This document shows positions 10,479 to 21,935 of a stretch of 64,000 bases of DNA, piece after piece. A program made the translations under genes and the position numbers. The notes under the pieces were generated by a model. The model did not search any database. It had not been told where the DNA came from and was given only the letters and a program-made list of their open reading frames with translations. The stretch is from Galerina marginata (taxonomy: Eukaryota; Basidiomycota; Agaricomycetes; Agaricales; Galerinaceae). The stretch spans positions 1 through 64,000 of the forward strand of contig JAECYW010000027.1 of assembly GCA_023014335.1 (NCBI GenBank), in the 5' to 3' direction. Positions within the stretch are counted from its first letter, which is position 1. Every line of letters starts with the position of its first letter.

Positions 10479-13400
10479 TGTTGTAAGACAAATGTTAGGA
10501 GACGGGGAAAGCGAGGAATCTGAAGACACAAACGCCAGGTCTTTGAACCTTTGACCCAGCTTTACTCAAGTTTGTTTCGCCACTTTCAACCGGCATGTCA
10601 GTGCCGTATTACTAACCCGTCTCCTATTGGCTCTTCGGTTGTACCCCGCCAGCGTGCCGCGTTTATGCCGCTGCCATCTCGTTGCCGATGGCTCTCCTCC
10701 TGTTCCCGTTATGGAACGACTCTCTCATACCCACACAGCTATTACTCCCGATGATATCGTCCACTTCCATCAACCTTCTCCGCAGCACCCTTTCCTCTCC
10801 CCTCTCCTCGCTGTCTTCGGATCTTTTCTCGTCACCGTTCATTGGGCGACGCCTCCCCCAGCTCCCATCATCACCTATCATCATTGACGCGCGACAGTGC
10901 TGTATGTCTGCACGACCTCACTGCAGGTCAGCCGCCCATAACTCGTGTAGCTTCTATCACCGAAGAAGGTGCCAAACCCTCATACATCATCGTTTGTTTG
11001 TTTTGTTCTACCTATCACACATTCATACCCCGTTTCACACACCATTTCTTTTTCAGCATACTGACATGTCACCTCGAATTTCCTTGGCCGAGGTGCGCGT
11101 GCATACCTCCTCAAGGTTTCCTCCTACGCTAGCTCAGGCTACACTTTCAGCCCCCCTTTCCAATCGCTTTATTCTCGCACTTCCCGGATGATGACTCGCT
11201 GTTATCTCTCGGTCCTTCATCTAGATCGCTCGCAGTCTTTCCTTCTGCTTCCCTTTTCTATCTCTTCAGATCTGGTGCTCGCTGAAGTCTGGCTCGCAGT
11301 TCTTTCTTCTCTGGGTACCTTTGTGGAAAGAATTCGGCGTTCCACTGGAAACTTACAACACGTTCTCACTCCAGTTCTCTGTGGTCTTAGTGTTATGTTA
11401 TCGCGTTACTCCACTTATGGTCAATTCTCCACCGTTTCTCGGCGCTGCGATTGGGGTTCGCAACTCGCCACCGTCTCGGTCATCCGTCTACGTGTCAAGA
11501 CCACACACTGCCCATCCGTCCGCGGAATGAAGGTGGCAGATAAGTATCATCACGTATGTACCAGAAATCAACGGACAGTCTCCATCTCCGTCTCCGTCTC
11601 CGTATCCACTGACAACCCACATACTTACCTCGGATATTTGGGTTGGTGCATGCAATCTCAGCGAAGATACTTTCAATTCCGATGCTCGAAGCCAGTGGGA
11701 ATGGAACGAGCTGTCAGGGGTTCGCTCGTGTTTCCCTTCCGAGATGCCGCTGCATAGTGCCTTGTTCTTCTCTTCCCTCGTGACTCCCACCGACCTCTTT
11801 CCTGGGTTCAGGCAAACAATAAGCGATGTCCGTCCGTTCCGTCGTGGATCCACGATTTCGAAGGCTCGACATCTATAGCCAGCACAGCACGGGCCCGTAA
11901 TCTCCTTGAGCTTTTCTTGTCTCGCGGCCTCTCAAATTTATTTTGATGCACTTTGTTCTACGACGCGCGCGATGTACAAGGTCTTTATCCCTGCTATTCC
12001 AGCGTCTAAAACGGCTACCTATTAAATCCTCGCCTCACCGAAGCCCGAACCATTTACCTGATGTGCTGAGTAACTTCGAATGATCAGACCTCGTGCCACA
12101 GTCATCGCTCTAACCGGACCACACGGTTCCACGAGTCCTCGTCTACCATTTCTTGCCTTACCTAGCCTCCTTCCATCGACTAGCTGGCTGAATGAGGTTT
12201 AGACTCGCGCTTACCTCTTACTGATGGGGATTTGGTACTTTGAACGATCAACGAGCCGCTTTGAATTCGCCCACTGCCGGCATACATGTGTACGCCAAGA
12301 GCCTCCTTCGCCCCATGTTTTCTGACGAGATAACGAAAGTACCGAATTGACCTTTATCAAACAGTTCGTCCTGTTTTCCAATCCTGATACACCTATCTCG
12401 TCAATCGTCCTAGCTTACTTTTCTCCACAGGATCAATGGGAATGGGTATCATTATCAACCACATGCCTCGTCTGCACCCGAAGCCGTAAGAAGACGAACC
12501 CGAGCAAGATGGAAGCTGGAACTGAGGCGGAGGTTGGGCGTTTTTCCGACTCTGACGTCTTCCGGCAATGGAAAGACTTCGAATGTTAATTGAACGACTT
12601 CTTCGTTGGAATTTCATCCAGAATGTTTCATGAAACGTCGCATGACGGGTTACGAGGCCCATTACTTATTCCAGAACATATACTCTGAACGTTTCAGAAG
12701 TCGGTTCGAGTTTCTGAGAAATTCAGATAACCTCTCTCACGGAAACTCTATAGATCATGAAGACACGAGTCTCGAGCGCTACACATGCGCCTTGCTACCG
12801 GACTGATGTGATTGAACCTTGTCAGTCGTTACTTGCGCTGATTACACCCCCGGTGCTCTGATCTGGGGATTAAAGCGGTTACAGACATCTCATGTATGAC
12901 ACGGACAATGATAATACATCGTCCACTAGCCAGGAACAGAATTGAATTTGGTTACTTCCATGTGGTATGACTTTTCTACACCCGAAATCGTGGCAAACAC
13001 TGCACTCGATATCTATCCGTCTAGTGATTCATGACGATACAGATAGCGTGAATTACAACTCGTAAGTACATACTGACCTCTGTGAATATTAATTGTTAAC
13101 CGTCTCGCATAACTACTCGATTTCGACTTCTTTGGTTGTTCAAATCTGACGTGCGCTGCCAACAGAAAGATGGTAGCTCGATAATTAAAGATCCTGGATA
13201 AAAACAAGTGTACAGCAAGGGCCGCGATGATGGGGTGGCGGTCATCTCTATCTCACGTCCATCACAGGCTGAGATACTAATAGTTTTTCATTAGGAATCG
13301 ACAAAATCGTCTTTGGTGTTTAACCCCGCGCACCTGTATCGCCCTATATAGCTGATGTAAATAATAAACGGTAGTTATAAACTAAAAACAGTGTAGATGT

Positions 13401-14458
13401 ACCTCCTTTCGCGGGACTCTTTGCTCGTATATCCGTCACAGACGTCAGACCCGACAATTCTTGTCCATCTTTGCATCTTCACATCCGTCCAGCTGTGGCA
13501 ATCCACCCCAGTCAAACTCCTCTTACTCTGTGCATCGATTTTCCTCACTACGGGCAGTGTTGAAGAGCTTTGGCCATTCTTATCGAACGTCAGTTGACTC
13601 AGCTCAGCAGTCTTATCTTCTGATCCACGCGCTCTCATTTGCTCTGGGTAGATGCTTGAATGATGCCTCCTATGTATATTTAGCTGAGCTATTTTTGTGG
13701 TCGACTTATCCTTCGTTAATATAAGAAACAGGTGACGGTCAAACTCTGTTGTTAAAATTGTACGTTTAACCGGCTTAAGATGCTCTAAGACACGGTAGCG
13801 TGAAATTTATGTATCCACCACCTCTCGCCGTCGATTTACTATTGTGGATGCTACATAATGCAAATAAAAAGCGAATTTGATCCTAAATTGGATGGATGCC
13901 TCTCCTTGACCCTCCAAACAGGTCTTATCACCGATGCTAGGAGGGTACGAACACGGGATGCTTTAGTGAAATAAGTGGGACAAGCTTTTGAAATGGGTTC
14001 TAGTCGTCCAGACTTTCAGATCTGATCCTTCGTAATGACCCTCAAGTGCCTTCTGACCTTTATTTGCAGTAAGCGCGAATTTCTCTACCATTCCCGGAGC
14101 CGCTTCCATTGTTAACACAACCGGATAAACGAAACCGGGTGTTTTGCAATTGTTTGAGGGAAGAAACACCGTAAGGGAGTGCTCGAAAAAGACTGAGCTG
14201 TATCTTTCTATCTTCATCTTGTTTCGAACTACAAAGCCACGCCAATTTTTTCAATCCATGCCAATGGCACACAAAATTTGCAACGAAACGACTGGGTCTA
14301 TTAAACCCATTGCCAGAATATCGACTGAAGAAGACTCAGTCGATGTAAGCCCGATTCCGTACCAATCGCTCAAGATGAGCGCCACAACGCCAGCGCCTGT
14401 TCGATGATCACCCATTATCCAACACCTGAAAAATACATTTTTTAAGGGAGCTGCGATG
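10479..14458. other. Long gene-poor region upstream of the MADS gene
   Basis: About 4 kb with no gene I can support. The first 1.3 kb is pyrimidine-rich on the plus strand and gives several overlapping frames (10551-11757) without domains or matching splice signals; it probably holds the MADS promoter and 5' leader. A short hexamer run (tctccg, about 5 units) lies at 11580-11605. Frames at 12347-12806, 13375-13724 and 13963-14407 are short and unrecognised. Confidence 0.45.
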
Positions 14459-14464
14459 TATAAA
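14459..14464 (+). promoter_or_regulatory. TATA box of the secreted protein gene
   Basis: TATAAA stands 57 nt upstream of the ATG at 14521, a spacing like that of the other small genes in the window. Confidence 0.5.
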
Positions 14465-14520
14465 GGCCTTGTATTAATGGTGCAAAGCTGTCAGGGACTC
14501 ACCCACACCGATTGCCAAAG

Positions 14521-14942
14521 ATGAAATTTTATATCTCTTCTCTTACCGTCGTCCTCTCGGCCGTATTCTGGCTTTCTGGCCCTGCTATGGCGCAGGACCA
14601 AATCCAGGCGTTTAGCGGCGAACGCTGCGAGCTCGGCGACAGTAAAGGGTCTGCAAAGGTCCCGTGCAATGGTCCCAATGGGTGCGAGCAGCTAGATAAT
14701 AATCACTCGGTCAAGGTACATGAGCCGAGTATTTCATTCTTTTCCAATCTGACAGAGTTCGTTATTAGATCCTCGATGGAAACCCTCACTGTGTCATTTT
14801 CTATAGCGATACAGAATGCAAGGGGGACCAGATACCTATTCCTGGGGTGACAGATTGTCAAACCACGGACGTCAAAGAGGGAATTTTGGAGATTAGTGTC
14901 AAGTCCTTCAGGTGCTACAACCAACCGCTTTGTCCACTTTAA
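14521..14942 (+). CDS. Small secreted cysteine-rich protein (122 aa)
   Basis: There are two exons, 14521-14715 and 14769-14942, with a 53-nt GT-AG intron. The acceptor at 14768 was chosen because it alone keeps exon 2 open: the upstream CAG acceptor leads at once to a stop. The N-terminus is a clear signal peptide ending near GPAMA, at about residue 24. The mature protein of about 98 residues has eight cysteines (RCE, PCN, GCE, HCV, ECK, DCQ, RCY, LCPL), which fits four disulphides. I do not recognise a named family. The size, secretion signal and Cys content fit the broad class of fungal small secreted proteins, which can act at the cell surface or in host interaction. No function is claimed. 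Confidence 0.75.
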
Positions 14943-15400
14943 ATACCATTAGCGAGCAGCGAGGTATGTACAGTGGTTTTCTTTGTTAAATACCTGGACA
15001 CTCATCCAGATTGAGATATGTAGCTCCTGCGTTTTTGAAGGGAAGATCGCTTCCCACGTGCCCCTATGACCACGTTAACCTGTACATCGACTTGTACCTC
15101 GTAGACCCCCGTTTTCATTTTAAAAATTTTGTATTTCACTTACCTCTGCCCACACGGACAACAAATCGTTCCTACTACTAGCGTAAGAGTCTTAGGAAAA
15201 CTTAGCTTTGAGCCGCTGTTGAAATTTTTGTGAAGCGCCACGGAGCAACTGCATTCACATTTGCATTCGACGTGTAGCAAGGGGGCGATGGAGTCGGCTT
15301 CTAACTATGACTTTTCGAAGACATCGAATGGGCCTGGGCTTGTACAAACTGCTGCGCCACCAGGCTTGTATTTAAGCACCGCCCTCCTTACTCACGCTGG
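14943..15400. other. Intergenic
   Basis: No gene is recognised. A TATA-like tatttaag at 15367-15374 precedes the decayed gene at 15405 and may be a relic of its promoter. Confidence 0.4.
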
Positions 15401-15404
15401 CAAT

Positions 15405-16040
15405 CAATTCCATCCTTGCATACTTATATCTTCCTGCCGAGAAGCGCAAAATTAAGCCTACAAAACGTCTAGTTATCGAATTACACCACCTCAGCCGTAA
15501 GTGAATCACTCGCATATCGCGCGTCTAGTCATCGTCATTCACAATACTTTATCCAGTAATTGTGATCTAATTCATGTTTCTCTATTCAATACTGCGTAAG
15601 CGTCGTGCACGTAAGGCACAGGAACACAGAAACCAACCTTAAGGCAACGGATTAATGCAAAAGCCGCCAGCCAGCAGTCTGGGTTACGACTCCGGGGTGG
15701 GCTACAGGCTTCAGGATGCCTCGACACTGGCAGTGCCGGTTAAAAACCAGCCCGCTGTCAGCGATAGTAACATAGTACAGACACCCCAAGGTCCGTACAA
15801 TCCGTAGTACATAGGTCAGGACGCCTCAAAGTATACAACCGTAAGCGTATGGTGATTAAAAATTCATCAAAATAATAACATAATCGTTCAGACTTCTGGA
15901 CCACCTAGTGGCCAAAATGGGTATCCTAGCGTAAGTAAACCAAATTAACGCGGCTCTTATAACTTGACGCTAAATTCTCGCTCTGTAGCCACCTCTACTT
16001 CCCCAAGACGCCGATATGAAGGGGGAAGACAAGCGCTTCG
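15405..16040 (+). pseudogene. Decayed copy of the proline-rich-tail membrane protein
   Basis: Pieces follow the intact paralogue at 16794 in order. There is a signal-peptide-like ILISSCREAQ, then an Arg-rich RRARK, then TPQGPYNP followed by a stop where the paralogue has TQGPYNPEYP, then SGQNGYPS followed by a GTAAGT donor, then PPLLP after a TAG acceptor. Several in-frame stops break it. Retained exon borders show that it was once a spliced gene of the same tandem family. Confidence 0.65.
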
Positions 16041-16793
16041 TAAGAGGCTTCCTTTAATTACCAAGGGCCTTTTGGATCTCGTTTGCACTGGTCAAGGCCT
16101 AGACTTTCTACCTATGTATAAGGAACTTTGGCCCTTTTTGTGGTTCATTGTCCTTCTGTGTCCTATAAAAAATCACGGCAATAATCCAGCGACTCCTAGA
16201 TTGATCATTGAGCCAGCCAAAGATAATCGCGGTACAAACTACTGTGTAGCTCTACCTTATTCGGCCTCAAAATCTGAGTTAACCGATTCAAGAGCCTGAG
16301 CCTTGAGTTTGTTTGGGGTTAATAGTTATTGAATGTATGTTCGTGCTCTTTTTTTTCCCCGTCCACTAGATGTTTATGCCTAAGAGCACAAAGTCCGTTT
16401 AATTGGGATAGCCGCACCGACGGAAAAACAAGTCATAGCGGAATACTCTCGAATCTTTATGCCAGCAGAGACATGAATAGCTTTAATTACTCCCAAATGG
16501 AGACGCGTTGACACAAGAAAATACCCCAATAACTACTGGCAACATCTCACCGGCAAAACGGCTCATGGAATAGATTTGATTACTGTTTGAGTACCGTTGA
16601 GTCGTACTTATCGTGTAATGTTCGTATCGGAGTCGTTGCCGAGTTTCGGCTCAAACCCGGGTCGTGAGAATATAATTTTTGAGGCTCGGCCTAGGTCATT
16701 GCGCTGCTACGTAGGTCACTGACGTCATTTGGAATCGACTGCGTACTTAAATTCAGAAATCCTCACCGCTGCGCGATCTGCACGACCACCACC
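16041..16793. other. Intergenic
   Basis: No gene is recognised. Two short frames (15964-16299 and 16329-16511) lack any domain. The last 100 nt should contain the promoter of the next gene, although no strong TATA box is seen. Confidence 0.4.
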
Positions 16794-17518
16794 ATGTCTC
16801 CCCTAAATCACTCGAAAATAGTTTTTATCCTCGTTTATTTAATATCTCTTTGCGAAGCTCAATTTGTATCGAGGAGAAGATCTCCCGTTGGGAGGATTAT
16901 CGGCGGCTGCATCGCTGGTGAGATGATCAGTTGTCTCTCACGTCAACGGTATTTTGACGAAGACATTCGTCAGCTGCCTGCTTCTTAGCTCTATGCCTTT
17001 GTTTCCTTTTGATGATGTTGCGCAGGCGGCGCGCCCGTACGATGGTCGGTGCACCTCAGAACAATCAATTGGGAGGAAAACCGTTATTTGGTGGGCCGTG
17101 GGGTCGTTCCAATGCTCCCATGGGTTACGGGGCACAAGGAGGTGGACATGCGACACAGTTTGGAAACTCCAACAACTTCAACAACGCGGGACAACCGCAG
17201 GCAACGCAGGGACCCTACAATCCTGAATATCCTCCTCAAAACGCTCCGGCGCCGCCTCCTCCATATCCGGACACCGCGAGCTCAGGACAGAAGGCATATG
17301 GAGCTGTAGGTTCATTTCGCTATGATCTTGCAAATGTATGCTTAACTATCGTTCCATCAGCCTTCCGCCGGCCAAAATGGCTATTCCGCCGTGAGTCATA
17401 AATAAGCTGACTTGTACCGTTCTATGATGACTTACGTCTCTTGTAGCCTCCGGGACCCCCGCCTGCTGCTCATACCACGGGGGAGGGTAGTAACTTTATA
17501 GGAGGATTCCGCCATTGA
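16794..17518 (+). CDS. Single-pass membrane protein with Pro-rich tail, copy 1
   Basis: Four exons: 16794-16917, 16974 to about 17308 (ending KAYGA), a small exon encoding PSAGQNGYSA, and a last exon encoding PPGPPPAAHTTG and ending GGFRH-stop at 17518. A signal peptide ends at CEAQ. It is followed by a short Arg/Ser-rich outer segment, a Gly/Ala-led transmembrane helix spanning the exon 1/2 junction, a basic RRRRAR stop-transfer cluster, and a Gly/Asn/Pro-rich tail of about 110 residues with PPPPYP and PPGPPP motifs. This is a type I topology with the Pro-rich tail in the cytoplasm, suited to SH3- or WW-type binding, though that is inference. It is the middle member of a tandem array with 15405 and 18240. 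Confidence 0.75.
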
Positions 17519-18239
17519 TCTGGCTCTTTATCGCATGCACTTGTAGTATACCATGGACTGATTCTTTAACCTCTTCTCCGTATAATAATGTACCTCAGAT
17601 CAGCCACCGGGGCAATAGCTAACGATATAACGTGGAGTAATAAATTTCAAAGTTACCACTTTTCACTCCACAGTACGACCACATGTGGAGTACTTCGTCA
17701 CGTAGACGAATTTATTCCATTAATGAGTCCTCCGTCAATGCGAAAAGATAATGCGAGCAAAGAAATATATATACGCCAACGCTAACACGTTTAACGAACG
17801 ATTTGCGTATGTGGTGTTCCCTTCGAAAATTAGGCCAACAAATTGTCGATGAACCATGAACTTTCGCGATTCCCGAGGGAAGTCAATTGGACCACAAAAT
17901 AACTACGTCGATTCTGGATGAACTAAATCTACTGCTTCTTAAATTTAATGGATGGCAAGAAAACGTCCAGTTTAATTTCCAAATCGTCTGTATCGATTCA
18001 ACGAAATTGTGGCCAACTCGAGTGAGTCTTTCGTACTGCAGGTCGATAGACTCGATACTTCCGAGGCTTAAGTTTCTGCAGTTCTACAGCGATCCAGCTT
18101 CAGAAAAAGCAACTCACTGGTTACCCACCTTGACGTCACTGGGACCATTTTCATGCCTCCACGCTGATAAAAATAGATTAGGTTCATTGCCTACTTAAAC
18201 GCAACCACTGAAGCCGTTCCATCCTACTAACACACCACT
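17519..18239. other. Intergenic between tandem paralogues
   Basis: No supported gene. A frame at 17887-18198 has no recognised domain. A short stretch near 17950 weakly resembles one near 19620, which may be shared flanking sequence. Confidence 0.4.
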
Positions 18240-18768
18240 ATGTCTCCCTCATATCATTCCAGACTGATTTTCGTACTGATTTCCCTTGGATGTCTTTGCG
18301 AAGCGCGAATAACGACAAGAAGAAGAACATCCAGTGTGGGGGTCATTGTCGGCTGTGTCATCGGTGGGTTCATCAGATACCATTCCAGTCAGTGGAGCAT
18401 GGGACTGAAGACAGTGTTTCCAGGCGCCCTCGCCGCCGTCATGTTGCTAGCATGCCTATTTATTTTTTTGTTAAAGCGGAGACGTCGTGGTCGCACGGTC
18501 GGCGTACCTCAACTCAACCAATTTGGAGGATCCAATGCTGAGAAGGGTAACGGGATCAATGGTCCTCAACCTACCACAGCTGGAAACCAAAATAAGTACG
18601 ATAATGGGGGCCAGATCCCACTTAACGCGGTAGGTTCTGTTTTCTCGACATTAGTGTTCGTGCTTAAAATGACTGCCTTTCAGCCTACCTTTTAAGCCAC
18701 CAGGACCACCACCTGTTGCCCATACTACGGGCGAGGACAATAACTTCATAGGAGGATTCCGCCATTGA
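18240..18768 (+). CDS. Single-pass membrane protein with Pro-rich tail, copy 2
   Basis: This is a paralogue of the gene at 16794. Exon 1 has the same MSP-HS start, a signal peptide ending CEAR, and GVIVGCVI. Intron 1 uses a GTGGGT donor and joins in frame to a long hydrophobic helix (MLLACLFIFLL), then a KRRRRGR cluster and a shorter polar tail. The last intron starts GTAGGT at about 18630. If its CAG acceptor (18684) is used, the frame stops after three residues. If the AAG acceptor ten bases later is used, the frame continues into PPGPPPVAHTTG and ends in GGFRH at 18768, matching the paralogue. Conservation of that end supports the second choice. It lacks the extra small exon of copy 1. Function unknown. 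Confidence 0.7.
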
Positions 18769-21700
18769 TTTGACTCTCATGCCTTGTACATTTAGGATAC
18801 CATGAACGATTTTTTACCATGTGCAACGTAAAATATCTCAGTTATGCAGTAGTTAGTAATACTGGAACTCTAGCCCTGCATTTAATTCCAACGGCCTGAG
18901 TGGCACTTGTTGTTATTCCCGATTACTCTACTTTCCTTGTTAAGAGCGAGACAGTTCATCATCTATGTACATAGCTCCTACATACACGAATTTAACTTTA
19001 GCGATGGTCTAATATCTTGTGAACAGTTTATATAAAATCCAGTCCTTTATTCGTTGCACGAAACCAACACCGGGTTTTTTTTTACTAAGACGAGTATGCG
19101 CCAGTAACAAGTTTCAGCAGCCCTCTACGCATTCTAAAAGTATTAAATCCGGTTTAGACTTGCGATCAGCTCTGCGAACCTACTCGATCCTTAGATAATG
19201 TATGAGCTAAAATACGGGCGTTGCGGGCGTTGAACGTTGAGTACGTGGCCGGTTGTACTTGGGCAATACTGAAAACGAAGTCTCGACGTTGAGTTTCTTC
19301 ATGCAGGCGGATTCTCACAAGAACGTCGGCTGCATTTACCCACCGTGCAGTATTTATCCCTGTTTAATTTCTCTGTAGACGTAGACGCTTAAAGTAATCA
19401 TTGACTTTTCATCTTTTAACTAAGAAAATACCTCAGAGTTTAGGTTTAGATATATGCTGTGGCGATGTTACCAAGTCCTCTCCTACGTCCTTGGCACCAT
19501 CAGCTATCCGAGGTATATCCTAGCCAACTCCAGCTTACCGCGGCTACTTGGGCTGAATCTTCCAATCACAAATTTAATATAGGGCCGTACAAGAACTTGA
19601 TAGCCTTCTCTTCGAATTTCTGGCAGGAGAACGTAAAACTTGCAGAACTTCTATCGATATGTCGAATAATCATTTGATTCCTGACATTTCCGAGGGGTGC
19701 AACAGGGAGCGGATACTTCTACCTCGGATGTCAGTAATCAATAAACTCGATCTACGTCTTACTGAAGCCAGTTGCACGACCCAGTTGCAGATCGCTAATT
19801 TCTTGCTGAATCAAAGGCCTTGTGGTGTAACGAACATCAGGACTCCTCAGGCGTGGATGTTTCGATTAAAACGTATTCCGGCTCCAGAAAGTGGGGAGCG
19901 ACCACCTGTCTGTCCGCTTTGTGACAGAGAAAACAACTTCTCGCATATTATCGGTGATACCGGTCTCCTTCCGCCTATAACAAACGAAGGGAAACTACGT
20001 GTGGACCGTGGAATTCTATCTTGAGCTTTGAAGCTATGATGGAGGTCGCTTGGTATGTCGATCTTTTCGCATTTAGCCGAATAGAACGAAATCACCTTCA
20101 TCGGCAGTGGGGGAGAGCGCGACAAAACACAAAGACCTCATTGAAATTGGCGATGTCTCGAATGGAAGAAAGAGAATGGTATTCATGATAGATTGAACGG
20201 TGTGGCGTCGACCGTCCCAGAACATAGCTTAGCGAACAATAGAGGTTATCTAACCTTCAATCCGATATTAGCGATACAGCACGCGCTAGATAACAATCGA
20301 GAATAAACAGCCTCCAGCCGCATGCCTATTGACGTTTGAAATTATTATTCATACGGGCACGTTTCCTTACTACATTCGTCCTTTCTGGTAATCGTAATGT
20401 CGACTCGGAAATCAACTTTCATCGCCGAGCTGCGGAATGTGATTCGGATCCTCTGATTGTCATCACCAAAACAAAGTGAGTGCTTTCGATAACCGAATAA
20501 TTTTGGGTATCAGGGTCGAGCGTCGAATGTGTAGGGTTTCTCTCGACTGGAATTTTAATATCTTCCTCGACTAAACCATATCTAGGTGATCCGCTTGGAA
20601 CATGTTCGAGGGTCTGCGACGGAGTACACAGCCTTCGTACCATGTGCAGACTCCTTGTATTCTTTGTGGCTAGCACGTTGTGAGAAACGAAGTAATATCC
20701 TACCACGTATATTCCAACTAACTGTCCTTCCCACCACCTCTACCGTTCTCAATGCGCAGCCAAACTGACATCCGTCATTTCAAGCTTAGCGCTCATGACA
20801 TTCCTAATATGACAGCAGGCACGGCTGTCTGTCAGATTTTCCAACCCAGCGAGGATCCGTGTTCCGAGAATTCAACCCGCCAGGGAGTCGACATCTTAGG
20901 GTGGCGCTGTAGTGCCTCCAGCTAGGCTCTGCTGCCCTCTGAAAGTACTAACGCAAGAATGGAATTCATTACGGAACGCGCTTCAACCCGCCCGGCCTTC
21001 GCTTAGCAGGACTCAGGAGCAAAATATAGATTCGGGATTCGGCAAAGCGTTGACTTTAATGAAATTCGAAGTTACGTAAATGTTGGGATCGGGCCGAGGA
21101 CTGCCAAGTTCCAACCTACTCAGCCCGAATCGGGCATTGTCTCTTTTGAAGGTTGTCAGCCGGGTAAATCCTGTGTTACGAAAATATAGGCCGCCGGTGA
21201 GATTGGCAGAAATAAACATAAAACACGAAGTAAAACGAAACTCTGGGCGACTCTCATGTTGTGTTCTGATATAAGCGTGGATCGATGGGATTTTGACAAG
21301 TGATAATGTAAGGCTCCGGTAAGAAAGCACATACTTACAGGGAGCACTGTAGCTAAGGACGAGAATAACAACAATAACATAAAATACAACGGCGACAATA
21401 CCAAGAATGACAAGAAAACTGATGATTCTGTGCGATTGGATGATGCAATGCGATATACGAGGAGCGAAGATTGTTGGAAAATGGTGAGTGACATAAACGG
21501 CATGATGAAACGGGGAGAGCGGTGACGAATAACATAACATAACATATGCGAATCACAAAGTCCAAGAAAACATCAAGAAAAAGATGCACATGAAAACATA
21601 GCGACATGGGAAATGCGGGAGTTAAGTTATTCTAAGGAGTCCAATGCAAGTTGCGTGCGATACGTGGAGAAATGGGAAGAACGGAAAAACAAACATGTGA

Positions 21701-21935
21701 GCGAGTCGGAATAACACTGAGGAGAGCATGAGGAAAGGGGAGTGGGAACAGCCTTGGTATGGGAACCGAATAAGAGAGCAGATGACGATGATAGCTCGAC
21801 AGTGGCGAGCCGTCCGCTATTTCAGGCAGCAGCAGGGCAGCGCTGGTCTGCGAAGATGGCTAGATGACGACATCGATATGATGCCGCAGCCTTCAGCTTC
21901 TGGGTTCTAGCACACAGCAGCCAACCAACCAGAAT
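18769..21935. other. Gene-poor region
   Basis: About 3.2 kb with no gene that I can support. Frames at 19459-20024, 20419-20768 and 21013-21607 have no domains. The hydrophobic minus-strand frames at 21156-21545 overlap one another and look like low-complexity chance frames in the 3' flank of the next gene. Confidence 0.45.

Noticed and set aside
10551..11757. Several overlapping plus-strand frames, up to 189 codons
   Set aside because: They overlap in different frames in a pyrimidine-rich leader/promoter region and show no domain, signal peptide or splice pattern.
21013..21607. Hydrophobic minus-strand frames of 84-175 codons
   Set aside because: Three overlapping frames of the same AT-rich stretch all look hydrophobic by composition; there is no single supported reading.
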